DNA from: Prolixibacteraceae bacterium
GTDB taxonomy: Bacteria > Bacteroidota > Bacteroidia > Bacteroidales > Prolixibacteraceae
DNA length: 26,298 nt
Reading direction: 5' to 3'
Assembly (NCBI GenBank): GCA_014380255.1
Contig: JACMKG010000076.1
Coordinates: 1 to 26,298 of the forward strand
The position numbers and the translations under genes were made by a program. Positions 17,002-24,741 of the stretch are shown here, one piece after another; within the stretch, counting starts at the first letter, position 1; each line of letters begins with the position of its first letter. Below the pieces are notes generated by a model, which saw only the letters and a program-made list of their open reading frames with translations, did not search any database and had not been told where the DNA came from.

Positions 17002-18216
17002 TTATTTGTGAATGATAACAAACTCCCCGTTGCCCTTTTTCTTCCAGTCAATGGGCACAGTAAGCTTGATCACATTCAGCACATCTTCGGGTTCATCCTT
17101 CAAATCAAGCTTGCCTGATAATTTGTACAAACCAAGCATCGGGTCAGCCAACCGTATCTTGATATTGTAATAGCGTTCAACTTGTTTGAGTGCCCTTATC
17201 AAATCGTCTTTCTCGAATTCAAGCATTCCTTTTTTCCACGAAATATATCTGCTTACATCCACCATCTGGCTTCTTGCCTTCCCGTTTGTAATGTCAAGTT
17301 CAATCCTCTGGTTGGGAACCATATCCACAATGTATTCCTTGTCGAGAATTCCTTTGCCGGTATATTTAAGGGTCACCTTGCCCTCTTCAAGTACCGTATG
17401 TACAATTTTATCCTCTGGATAGGCCGATATGTCAAACCGGGTTCCAGTTACATGGACATAGACTTCTGAAGCACGGACGATAAAGGGCCTGTCGGTTTCC
17501 TTGGCCACATCAAAATATGCTTCCCCGATCAACATAACCTGGCGGGTCTTATGGATGAATACGGAAGGATAAATCAGCTGGCTGCCAGCATTCAGCCATA
17601 CCCTGGTGCCGTCGGAAAGCATGATCATAGATTTTTTGCCATACGGGATAATCACTTTATTGATCTGTTCCTTTTGGTTATTGTATCGTTGATTGATCGT
17701 ATCGTTGTTGATGATCAGTTGCTCCCCATTTTTGCTGTATGAAATTTCTGAAACCTGTTTCTCCAGGGATACCTGTGATCCATCTGACAATACCACCATG
17801 GCTTCGTTACCTTCTGTTTGAACAGTATGATCTAATTCAATATACTGAGTCCTTTCGGTTTGATGGATCAAATAGTAGCTAGTAGCCCCGGAAAAAAACA
17901 CAAGAAGAAAGATGGCCGCGTATTTTAAAACCCTACCTAAAATGCTGCCCGCCGGTTCTTTTGTTTCCCGTTGTATGCGCGCCCATATTTCATATGTTTC
18001 ATCTAATCCGGATTTCTCCTCTGGTGAATGTAACAGCTTGAAGATAAGCGCTGCTTCCTTAATGGTGGCTTTCTGGGTTGGATAACGCGTTAGGAATGCA
18101 TCCCAAAATTCGTTTCCCTCCTGAGTCGGATTAGCCAACCACTTCACAAAGTAGTTGTCATTTAGAAAATCATCGGCCTTGTAATCGCGGTACTTCTCCA
18201 TCTTATGTGTTTTCAT
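17002..18216 (-). CDS. FecR-family anti-sigma factor
   Basis: A 404-residue inner-membrane regulator. The cytoplasmic N-terminal part (1-95) should hold the sigma factor, one membrane segment lies at about 97-117, and the periplasmic part holds the FecR domain (about 195-285, with 'MLSDGTRVWLNAGSQLIYP' and 'GEAYFDVAKETDRPFIV') and a C-terminal DUF4974 domain (about 335-403), which contacts the STN domain of the transporter in such systems. It lies between the ECF sigma gene (57 bases upstream) and susC (about 107 bases downstream), the classic Bacteroidota order. The start at 18216 could alternatively be the Met five codons later. Confidence 0.94.
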   Translation of the reverse strand: MKTHKMEKYRDYKADDFLNDNYFVKWLANPTQEGNEFWDAFLTRYPTQKATIKEAALIFKLLHSPEEKSGLDETYEIWARIQRETKEPAGSILGRVLKYAAIFLLVFFSGATSYYLIHQTERTQYIELDHTVQTEGNEAMVVLSDGSQVSLEKQVSEISYSKNGEQLIINNDTINQRYNNQKEQINKVIIPYGKKSMIMLSDGTRVWLNAGSQLIYPSVFIHKTRQVMLIGEAYFDVAKETDRPFIVRASEVYVHVTGTRFDISAYPEDKIVHTVLEEGKVTLKYTGKGILDKEYIVDMVPNQRIELDITNGKARSQMVDVSRYISWKKGMLEFEKDDLIRALKQVERYYNIKIRLADPMLGLYKLSGKLDLKDEPEDVLNVIKLTVPIDWKKKGNGEFVIIHK

Positions 18217-18267
18217 TTAGAAAAGACAAAGACTTGATTTTTGTTGATGCGCTTTTTAAACTATTTT

Positions 18268-18285
18268 ACATGTTCAAGAACATGT
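18268..18285. promoter_or_regulatory. Palindrome overlapping the end of the sigma gene
   Basis: ACATGTTC, a central AA, then GAACATGT: a perfect 8-bp inverted repeat overlapping the sigma-factor stop codon (18274-18276). Five T residues follow on the + strand only. It may be a protein-binding site or a small mRNA hairpin in the sigma-fecR junction; no specific role can be assigned. Confidence 0.5.
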
Positions 18286-18894
18286 TTTTGCAGTGGATGA
18301 AGAATGAAGGATAAACAATGTTTTATTCTTTTCGGGAATATGAATAATCTCACGCAGCTTTTCGATGGCCCGATGTATCAGGGCCCGTGACGATTGATAA
18401 TTGACATTGAGCAGGTAAGAGATTTCTTCGTATTCCAATCCCCGGTTAAATCGAAGATAAATGGCTTCCTTTTGCCGTTCTGTTAATGAATGCATGGCCT
18501 CTGAAATCAGTTTGCTTTTTTCTTCATCCATATCCTGCAGTTGTTCCTGCATGTTTTCTGCCCATCGAAGATCAAAAGGATAATCTTCATCGGTTTGTAA
18601 ACGCGAAGGATGATTTAATTTTTTTAGCTCCCTGATAATTTTACGCTTCAGCGATTTCATAAGATAAAGCCTGACATTGTCCGTCTCCGATAAGTTTTTG
18701 CGGGTCCTGATTAAGGTGCAAAACACTTCCTGAATACAATCTTTAGCCAAATCCCTGTCTTTTGTAAAACGGCAACCATAATCAAAGAGGGCCTGGTAAT
18801 GCTGCAAATAAATAAGACTTAAGACCTGGTTGTCGCCCTTTAAAAACTTACACCAGATAAGTCGTTCTTCCCATTTGTGCTCATTTTCAGACAT
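18274..18894 (-). CDS. ECF-type RNA polymerase sigma factor
   Basis: A 206-residue sigma-70-family protein of the Bacteroidota FecI-like/ECF10 type. Region 2 spans about 27-95, with 'LAKDCIQEVFCTLIRTRKNL' at the core, and region 4 spans about 128-182 with 'LTERQKEAIYLRFNRGLEY' and the helix-turn-helix 'YEEISYLLNVNYQSSRALIH'. It directs polymerase to the susC/susD promoter when released from the adjacent FecR anti-sigma. The ATG at 18894 is followed by a normal-length protein and preceded by a good promoter candidate. It is the first gene of the sigma-fecR-susC-susD series. Confidence 0.94.
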   Translation of the reverse strand: MSENEHKWEERLIWCKFLKGDNQVLSLIYLQHYQALFDYGCRFTKDRDLAKDCIQEVFCTLIRTRKNLSETDNVRLYLMKSLKRKIIRELKKLNHPSRLQTDEDYPFDLRWAENMQEQLQDMDEEKSKLISEAMHSLTERQKEAIYLRFNRGLEYEEISYLLNVNYQSSRALIHRAIEKLREIIHIPEKNKTLFILHSSSTAKTCS

Positions 18895-18925
18895 AAGTAG
18901 ATGGTAGTATCAGTTTAGTTGGTAT

Positions 18926-18954
18926 CAAAATTAACATTTATTAAGATATTCCAA
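18926..18954 (-). promoter_or_regulatory. Promoter candidate for the ECF sigma gene
   Basis: On the - strand, TAATTTTG (18926-18933) matches the TAnnTTTG -7 element. A TTG lies at 18952-18954, 18 bases further upstream, close to the preferred spacing for the -33 element. Transcription would start near 18919, about 25 bases before the ATG. This is the best-formed promoter in the window. Confidence 0.6.
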
Positions 18955-19051
18955 GCATACATTGACAAAAAACTATTTTATAATAAATCAATTATTTCTT
19001 AAAACAGGCTTAATCATTTGAGCAACATATGTAAGTTATATCCATACCAGG

Positions 19052-19252
19052 TAATTATTAATTACGGGTGTTCGGAAGATGATATATTAAAGTATTCAAT
19101 CATAAACATTTTTTTTGCCACCAATACACCAAAATACCAAACTTCACCAAATGAGCGATTTAAGCTTGGTGAGATTTGGTGCATTGGTGCTTTGGTGGCA
19201 GTTTTGACTTCTTCCAAACACTCCTAATTATTAATCAGAAGTGTCCGGAAGA
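19052..19252. repeat. Hairpin element flanked by imperfect direct repeats
   Basis: Core inverted repeat: 19116-19150 against 19166-19200 (28 of 35 pairs match) around a 15-base loop; both arms are built of CACCAAA-like words. A second, outer inverted pair lies at about 19053-19077 and 19211-19235. In addition, 19052-19078 recurs as a direct repeat at 19226-19252 (22 of 27 bases). The nested arms resemble a small non-coding mobile element (MITE-like), but no target duplication is certain and other copies cannot be checked here. Confidence 0.6.
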
Positions 19253-19307
19253 GGGAAAGTAGCATCCGCCTAGATCATCTTTTTAGGTCCAACATTTTGC
19301 TTATACA

Positions 19308-19436
19308 TTGCCTATCCATTGCCTGTGTCTGTACGGTGTCTGTACTGATGCTGTACTAATAATATGATAATAGTACAGCAACAGATCAATGTCCCATCAG
19401 ACTGGGGCAATGTTTAGGCAATGCTTAGGCAGGATT
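19308..19436. repeat. Second imperfect inverted repeat
   Basis: The centre is a perfect pair, TGCTGTACTA (19349-19358) and TAGTACAGCA (19371-19380), with a 12-base loop. Outside it, the arms stay similar in inverted orientation for about 40 more bases each, with CATTGCCT-like words on the left and AGGCAATG-like words on the right. Each arm also contains internal direct repeats (ATTGCCTATCCATTGCCT; TGTCTGTACGGTGTCTGTAC). Unrelated in sequence to the element at 19052-19252. Confidence 0.6.
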
Positions 19437-19712
19437 CCTGCTATTTTAGATAGGAGCATGCTTGCCTGGCATGAGGATTTGCCTTTGGAAGTGTTCTCAA
19501 AGAAAGGATAGTATGGGTTAAAACAGGTTTTGCCACACCAATTACCATCAGCTCATCCCTTAGCCTTTCTCCCCCAGGTGTGAATCGGGCTTCCAGCAAT
19601 TTCAGTATTGCACTAAGCGACCGTGGAACTTGGAATTTAGAACCTGAAACTTCAAGCCATTCAACCATTCAACCATCCACCATTCATAATTCAGCATTTA
19701 ACATTTTTCCTT

Positions 19713-20795
19713 TTAGTTGATATCCTTCAGGAACAGAGTTTTCGGATCGTTATAGAATTTTACGAAATCCTTTTCATCAGGGCTGCCTTTGTAAGGACCG
19801 TAAGCTTTCTCTGTCGGATGATTATAGGCATTTCTCCATACCAGCACATACGATAGCGGGTAAGGTCGCAGGGTCTCAAGCAGCACAGTGGTCCACCAGT
19901 CGGTTTTGGTTGCAAGTGGTCCGCCTGCTTCAGTTACTGCTGCCAGTTTACCCTTCTGGGCGGCAATCTGGGTAACCATCCGGGCACAATTACCCAATGT
20001 TTCAGCATATCCCGGGGCGCGGTCGTAGAGGTCGAATCCTACCAGGTCGATCAGGTCGTCACCCGGATAGCGTTCCAGGTAATCTTCAATCGATGTAAAA
20101 CGGTCGGTAGAGTAGGAGTACAGCAGGTGATGGATGTTTTTAGTCTCTCGCAGGTAATTGACCGTAAAGCGCCACAGGGCTTTGTAGTCTTCAATCGTAG
20201 TGAGGTTTTTGCCCCACCAGAACCAGCTGCCCGTATGTTCATGGAAAGGACGGAAAAGAATTGGAATCCATTGGCCCTTGTCTGTGCGAAGGCTAAGCAT
20301 AAAGTCGGCCAGCTTGTCGAGGTATTGTTTATACAATTCATGCTTATCACCCCCTGGCAACATCGAGGCTACGGTCTGTTTGTTGCTTACATCCCAGGAG
20401 CTTCCGCCCGTTAGCGGGTTGCGGAAGTGCCAGCTGATGGTGTTGATACCACCCTGGCTATCCACTTTTTTGATCCAGCGTATAATATTCTCGAATTTCA
20501 CCGAATCCAGGCTATGGGTTCTTCCCAGTTCAAGGTGGCCCAGTTCCCAGCCAAAGACGGCCGGATGATCCCCTGCCACTTCCTTCACATCCGAGCGGCC
20601 TTCTGTTTCATTCCAATGAGTTCCATAAGCCAGGTCGTCCTGGTGGCCAAACATCATTCCTTTTTGCTGAAGTCTGAACATCCTTTGATAAAGATTAACG
20701 GCTTCTTTGGTTGCCTTCGGGTCTGAAGGCACTGGATTGCCTGCCTGGGAAGCTGTTGCCGCACAGAGCAGCAAGATGATGAGTAAATTTTTCAT
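19713..20795 (-). CDS. GH26 family glycoside hydrolase, probable secreted beta-mannanase
   Basis: A 360-residue clan-A hydrolase of family GH26, whose members mostly cleave beta-1,4-mannan. A signal peptide is visible (about 1-18, ending SQA), so it should be exported to the periplasm or beyond. The family's acid/base Glu186 lies in RPFHEHTGSWFWWG (182-195) and the nucleophile Glu289 in AVTEAGG. Other GH26 blocks are GMMFGHQDDLAYG (47-59), 'VFGWELGHLE' and 'ISWHFRNP'. It is close to full length for a single-domain GH26 and has no carbohydrate-binding module. Its start lies 10 bases after the stop of the membrane glycosyltransferase gene, so the two are co-transcribed. Confidence 0.92.
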   Translation of the reverse strand: MKNLLIILLLCAATASQAGNPVPSDPKATKEAVNLYQRMFRLQQKGMMFGHQDDLAYGTHWNETEGRSDVKEVAGDHPAVFGWELGHLELGRTHSLDSVKFENIIRWIKKVDSQGGINTISWHFRNPLTGGSSWDVSNKQTVASMLPGGDKHELYKQYLDKLADFMLSLRTDKGQWIPILFRPFHEHTGSWFWWGKNLTTIEDYKALWRFTVNYLRETKNIHHLLYSYSTDRFTSIEDYLERYPGDDLIDLVGFDLYDRAPGYAETLGNCARMVTQIAAQKGKLAAVTEAGGPLATKTDWWTTVLLETLRPYPLSYVLVWRNAYNHPTEKAYGPYKGSPDEKDFVKFYNDPKTLFLKDIN

Positions 20796-20805
20796 GCTTG
20801 AAGTA

Positions 20806-22230
20806 TTATTTTATTTGAGTTAGTTCATAGTCAGGTGTACTGTATATTTCGCCCCAATGTTTCTTGTATTCAAAACGTTTGATGAGTTTAAGCTTGTTTC
20901 TTTCCTCTTGCGGCATTTCAAAGGGCCAACAGGTGGAATCGTAAATAATGATGTCGCGATTAGTGATGCCCGGAAGATGATGGGTTTTGAAATTCTTATC
21001 GGTAGCCAGGTATTGCGCATACTGGTCACGTAAGCTCATGACCATGTTGTAACCACCCCCGATTTCTTTATCATACCAGCCTTGCTGTTCGCAATATTCG
21101 ACCATTTGCTGGTGTACAATCAGGAATTGGATATAACCAAGGTCGGCATCTGATTGTCCTCTCTTGGTGGCAGAATAAAAAGCTGAAACGCAGATCACAC
21201 ATAGGATGTATGCACTATTTACAACCTGGTTCTTTAATTTGATCTGCTGGATGAGTACCAGCAAAGCGAGAAGGGAAATGCCCAGTAAAGGTAAAATATA
21301 GCGGTAAACATAGAAATTGAGGATAGAAAAAACCATAAAAGCGATGATGAGGGTGAGGCAAAGGATCAGTAATCGCTTGTATTCGATTTTCTTTTTACGA
21401 ACGAGAAGTATCAACAGCGCTGTCATGGCTGTAAAGAAAATGAAATTACGCCCCTGGGCCAATAATAACATCCATACAGAGGAATTGAATTTGTATAGTA
21501 CTTTTTGAGGATCAATGGTAATATAGCCCAAGTGTTCCTCGTAAAAGAAAACCCCGTATGCGAAGTAATGCAGGATCAGAAATATGGCGTAAACCAACAC
21601 AGGAACTCCCATCAGCAGTAGGTTTCGCCAGAAAAGTTTGCTGTTCCACGACCGGTAATTCTCAGCCAGATAGGCCAATCCAAATATCATGATAAAGACA
21701 GCCCCTGTTTCTTTGGTGAGCAATACCAGCGATCCAAAGAGCGCGTACCATTCGTACTGACGGGATAAATAGCTATCGAAGGAGAGCATGAAAAGAAGGA
21801 AGAGTAATATCTCAGGCAATACCAGGCTGGCCTGTCCCAAAAACAAGGGTTGGAGCGAAAGCACCACCACTGCCATATTGGCTAGCAACACGTTGGTATG
21901 CCGTTTGGCAAAACGGTGAAAGACATACAAGGCACCCAGTGAAATGAATAAGGGAAACAGGCGCATCAGGAGGATGGAGTCACCTGCAATGAATTTCATC
22001 CATGAAGAACCCAGGAAATAGAAAAACAAGGGGTGACCTTTGGATATGATTGTTGGAATGGCCCCCGGTAACATTGTAGGGCCGACGTTGGCCATTTCAA
22101 GAATAGCCCGATAGTACGAATAAGTTTCGTCAAAAAAATAGGGCAGTCTGAGATGGGGGATTTTTACCACCACAGTTATTACCAATGAGAGAAGAAGAAA
22201 AAGCCACGGATGTTTAATATGTTTCATCAT
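20806..22230 (-). CDS. GT39-like (GT-C fold) integral-membrane glycosyltransferase
   Basis: A 474-residue multi-pass inner-membrane protein of the dolichyl-phosphate-mannose-mannosyltransferase-like (PMT/GT39, GT-C) superfamily. An N-terminal helix (about 8-24) is followed by the acidic loop motif FFDETYSY, with Asp34 and Glu35 at the position of the catalytic/metal Asp in GT-C enzymes. About ten further hydrophobic segments follow, then a soluble C-terminal part (about 360-474). Such enzymes transfer a sugar from a polyprenyl-phosphate donor on the periplasmic side to lipid, glycan or protein. The start is either of two adjacent ATGs (22230 or 22227). Tight coupling with a GH26 gene downstream is unusual. 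Substrate unknown. Confidence 0.8.
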   Translation of the reverse strand: MMKHIKHPWLFLLLSLVITVVVKIPHLRLPYFFDETYSYYRAILEMANVGPTMLPGAIPTIISKGHPLFFYFLGSSWMKFIAGDSILLMRLFPLFISLGALYVFHRFAKRHTNVLLANMAVVVLSLQPLFLGQASLVLPEILLFLLFMLSFDSYLSRQYEWYALFGSLVLLTKETGAVFIMIFGLAYLAENYRSWNSKLFWRNLLLMGVPVLVYAIFLILHYFAYGVFFYEEHLGYITIDPQKVLYKFNSSVWMLLLAQGRNFIFFTAMTALLILLVRKKKIEYKRLLILCLTLIIAFMVFSILNFYVYRYILPLLGISLLALLVLIQQIKLKNQVVNSAYILCVICVSAFYSATKRGQSDADLGYIQFLIVHQQMVEYCEQQGWYDKEIGGGYNMVMSLRDQYAQYLATDKNFKTHHLPGITNRDIIIYDSTCWPFEMPQEERNKLKLIKRFEYKKHWGEIYSTPDYELTQIK

Positions 22231-22407
22231 GGTGAATTTAATGAATTTTAGCGAATTGCACTCATAGATGCCTTAGGGCCGTTCCTTCTTCCTTCTCCGA
22301 TTTCCCTTCTTCATTCCCTGTTAAGGACTTTAAGGTCTTTAAGGAGGTTAAGGTCACAGGGGATGATTTTTCCGTTCTCCGGTTTCCTTGCCCCATGCCC
22401 CATGCTA
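22231..22407. repeat. Spacer with short degenerate tandem repeats
   Basis: A 177-base spacer upstream of the GT39-like gene. It contains a 9-10-base tandem pattern (TTAAGGACTTTAAGGTCTTT and onward, 22321-22353), repeated TTCCCTTC-like words (22283-22320) and a duplicated CCCCATGC (22391-22405). No promoter or terminator is convincing. Confidence 0.5.
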
Positions 22408-23706
22408 TTAATTAAACACAAAGGTATTCACCGATTGCGCCTTTACTTTCAGTTCAGCTTTGCCATTGAAGGAATGAGAAACATCTTTCAGGGTCTCCCA
22501 GTTGTTAGCCTGGGTGGTCATAAAGGCATCAATGGTTTTGGCATCGAACCCAGTCACCTCAATAGTGGCATCTTCTTTTTTCATGTTGATGAGCTGAAGC
22601 ACCCGTTTGCCATCAAGGCGAATGCCTGCAACGGCTAGCAGGTCGGGATCAGAACTCATGGAATGGACCACCTGCGTATCTGTATTCATGAAATCAACCT
22701 GGTGACGGGTCACGTAGTAGGAGGGGTATTTCTGTTTGGTATCGCCAGACATGATGGCGTAGTTGTTTTGCCAGGTCCAGTAAAGCGACACTTCCACTTC
22801 GGCATATTTAAGCATGCGGTGCGATATCTTTGCAAAGCGAAGGGCATAGTCCCAGCTTTTATTCATGTCTTTTATTTTCCAGGCCATGGCATCAAAGCCC
22901 AGCTCGCTGCACCACACTTCCTTGTTCCATGCCTTGCCTAAGGCTGATACCCTTTCAAACTCGTTATCGGGCATGTCTTCCGACCACCAGCAGTGGAAAG
23001 CCAGTGGACCAAGATACGTTCTTACCGCAGGATCGGCCATGATCTGGGTGGCGAATTCAACAGTTCCCTTGGTTTGGGCAGTATCAGCCCACAGGAATTT
23101 GGTCTTAAGGCCTGCTTCTTCGAATTTCTTTCCTGCCTTTTTAATAAAAGCAATGGTGGCTTCCGGTGAAAAGATAATCTGGTAGCCGCCATCTGATTCG
23201 TTGAAGGAGAAATAATCGACCTCGACCCCGTATTCATTTTTGGCTTTCACAAAGAAATCAACCAGCATCTGTATGACCTCATCATAAGCCTCAGGCTTAA
23301 TTACACGCTGGGCCTCACGCGTTGGATCGGCAATGAATTCATCGGGTACATCCCATACAGAGAGGGTGAAATTCTTCACACCAAATTCATTCTTCATCAG
23401 CTTAAGTTCATCGAGTACTTCTACCACCAAAGGCTGTTTGGTGTAGTTGGTCCCCCGGTAGTCCTTAAATGGAATGTTTCGCAGTTTCATTGGAAGGGCT
23501 ACCCGCACATGCGTGGGCCTGAATTCACGCAGGGTTTCATTGCCAATGGCATCGGCAGCATGGGCCGTGTAGGTCGACTGGCAATAGTTGCCGCCTACTG
23601 ATTTCATGACCTGTCGCTTGATCTGGGGGAAGATCTCCACAGTAGCTTTCTGGGCCTGTACTGCTCCGCCAAAGGCAAGGAGGAGGAAGAGGGTTAGGGT
23701 TTTCAT
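22408..23706 (-). CDS. GH30-like secreted glycoside hydrolase
   Basis: A 432-residue clan-A hydrolase. A signal peptide is visible (about 1-18, ending VQA). The (beta/alpha)8 barrel has the acid/base pair Asn169-Glu170 in DYFSFNESDGG and the probable nucleophile Glu268 in VWCSELGFD, separated by the roughly 100 residues expected in clan A. The C-terminal 80-90 residues form a beta-rich domain ending 'KVKAQSVNTFVFN', the usual closing strand of GH30-type enzymes. GH30 includes beta-glucosylceramidases, beta-1,6-glucanases, xylanases and others, so the substrate is open. It sits between a DUF1349 protein and the GT39-like gene on the same strand. Confidence 0.78.
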   Translation of the reverse strand: MKTLTLFLLLAFGGAVQAQKATVEIFPQIKRQVMKSVGGNYCQSTYTAHAADAIGNETLREFRPTHVRVALPMKLRNIPFKDYRGTNYTKQPLVVEVLDELKLMKNEFGVKNFTLSVWDVPDEFIADPTREAQRVIKPEAYDEVIQMLVDFFVKAKNEYGVEVDYFSFNESDGGYQIIFSPEATIAFIKKAGKKFEEAGLKTKFLWADTAQTKGTVEFATQIMADPAVRTYLGPLAFHCWWSEDMPDNEFERVSALGKAWNKEVWCSELGFDAMAWKIKDMNKSWDYALRFAKISHRMLKYAEVEVSLYWTWQNNYAIMSGDTKQKYPSYYVTRHQVDFMNTDTQVVHSMSSDPDLLAVAGIRLDGKRVLQLINMKKEDATIEVTGFDAKTIDAFMTTQANNWETLKDVSHSFNGKAELKVKAQSVNTFVFN

Positions 23707-23850
23707 AGGAATGTTGAATTATGAATGTTAGATGTGGAAGGTTGGAAGGGTAAATTGTTTGAAATGTTTGAATTGTTTGAAGAGTTAAATGGTTAGATGG
23801 TTAGATGGTTAAAATGTTTGAAATGTTTGAAGAGTTAAATGGTTTGAAAG
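23707..23850. repeat. Low-complexity GTTTGAA/GGTTAAA repeats upstream of the GH30 gene
   Basis: Degenerate tandem words built from TGTTTGAA, AGTTAAATGG and ATGGTTAG. A stretch of at least 20 bases (TGTTTGAAGAGTTAAATGGT) recurs with a 50-base offset (from 23774 and from 23824). The tract forms the immediate 5' region of the GH30 gene. The same word family occurs upstream of the DUF1349 gene. Confidence 0.75.
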
Positions 23851-23898
23851 TTGCTCTTTGCAATGCTAAGATAGTAAATTGTCTAATTGTCACATTGT
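23851..23898. repeat. Composite intergenic motif, copy A
   Basis: Contains GCAATGCTAAGATAGTAAAT followed by TGTCTAATTG repeats, and abuts the DUF1349 stop codon. It is one of four copies of a motif with approximate form GCAATGCT(G/T)AAATAGTAAAT plus GT-CTAAT-GT words. Confidence 0.6.
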
Positions 23899-24573
23899 CT
23901 AATTCAATGAGATATCCGTAAACACTGCTGTGGTGAATTCGTTGACGTTGTGAGAGGTTGCTGCAAGGCCCAGGAAGAGCTTTTTAGGCAGTATCAGGGT
24001 GTAGGTGGTATATTCTTTCCATGTTTGGCCATCGGGGCTGTAGTAGCCTGTAAAGTTGTTGCCTGCACGCTTAAGCCTGATCCACGTGTTGGGATAGTTG
24101 ACCGGGAAGTCGGGTGTGCCTTCAGCCTTGGCAGGATAGATGGCTTTCATCTCACCGGCTTTGGTCTCCCTGTACTGGAATTCATAACCTCCGTTGTTCT
24201 TATTGCGTGGATTGTTATCCGGGAATACCTGGAAGAAGATGTGGCGGCTATTATTCGAGAGGTCTTCACGGGCCATCAGTCCGGCCTTGGTATACAAATG
24301 AGGGGCTGAAAGACTTTCGATACGGGCCACCAGGTCAAAGTCCCCGTTTTGTACGATATACGAAAAGCGGAATTCATCTTTGGTACCCCACACATCGGCA
24401 CCCCCGGCAGCCATGCTAAGCCGTTGGCCAAGGATGGAAGAGGATCCACTGACAGCAGGACTGCCTATATCGGCATGTTTGAACTTCTTAAGAGCGATAG
24501 TCTTGGATTTGGCAGATACCATTCCTGCAGATAAGAGCAGGATGAGGAGCAGGGAAAAGGTTTTTTGGATCAT
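23899..24573 (-). CDS. Secreted DUF1349-family (concanavalin A-like) protein
   Basis: A 224-residue protein with a signal peptide (about 1-21, ending VSA) and one DUF1349-type domain of the concanavalin A-like lectin/glucanase fold. The recognisable run is 'GTKDEFRFSYIVQNGDFDLV', then TKAGLMARE (about 96-104), 'RHIFFQVFP' and, near the end, 'LGLAATSHNVNEFTTAVF'. Domains of this family are often appended to secreted sugar-processing enzymes or stand alone; no enzymatic residues can be named. Placed between the maturase and the GH30 gene, it is a plausible accessory carbohydrate-binding protein, which is inference. Confidence 0.78.
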   Translation of the reverse strand: MIQKTFSLLLILLLSAGMVSAKSKTIALKKFKHADIGSPAVSGSSSILGQRLSMAAGGADVWGTKDEFRFSYIVQNGDFDLVARIESLSAPHLYTKAGLMAREDLSNNSRHIFFQVFPDNNPRNKNNGGYEFQYRETKAGEMKAIYPAKAEGTPDFPVNYPNTWIRLKRAGNNFTGYYSPDGQTWKEYTTYTLILPKKLFLGLAATSHNVNEFTTAVFTDISLN

Positions 24574-24692
24574 GGGTGGAAAAGGTTAGAAAGGTTTGAA
24601 GGGTTAAAAATGTTTGAAATGTTTGAAGGGTTAAATGGTTTGAAAAAGTTAAAAGGGTTTGAAATGTTTGAAAAAGGGTTAAGGTTAAAAAT
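24574..24692. repeat. Low-complexity GTTTGAA repeats upstream of the DUF1349 gene
   Basis: Runs of TTTGAAGGGTTAAA and ATGTTTGAAATGTTTGAA words repeated several times between 24585 and 24690. The tract is a degenerate relative of the one at 23707-23850 and occupies the same place relative to its downstream gene (just ahead of the start codon). Confidence 0.75.
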
Positions 24693-24741
24693 CTTGATAT
24701 GTGCTGAAATAGTAAATTGTAAATCGTCTAATCGTAAATCC
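24693..24741. repeat. Composite intergenic motif, copy B
   Basis: GTGCTGAAATAGTAAATTGT (24701-24720) followed by AAATCGTCTAATCGTAAAT, directly beyond the stop codon of the maturase gene. Closely similar to copies A, C and D. Confidence 0.65.

Larger units (their letters stand above)
18955..19712. other. Long intergenic region with two hairpin elements
   Basis: About 750 bases without a credible gene between the GH26 gene and the sigma promoter. Frames of 69 and 75 codons exist (19018-19227 + and 19441-19668 -), but they are made of inverted and low-complexity repeats. The content is a structured repeat at 19052-19252, a second imperfect inverted repeat at about 19308-19436, and degenerate repeats near 19620-19700 (for example CATTCAACCATTCAACCATC). 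Confidence 0.65.

Noticed and set aside
19018..19227. 69-codon + strand frame
   Set aside because: It is simply the reading of the inverted-repeat element at 19052-19252.
19052..19252. CRISPR array in the repeated CACCAAA words
   Set aside because: The words are short and inverted around one centre, with no regular spacers or cas genes nearby.
19441..19668. 75-codon - strand frame
   Set aside because: It is composed of intergenic low-complexity words and has no ribosome binding site, neighbours in operon or domain.
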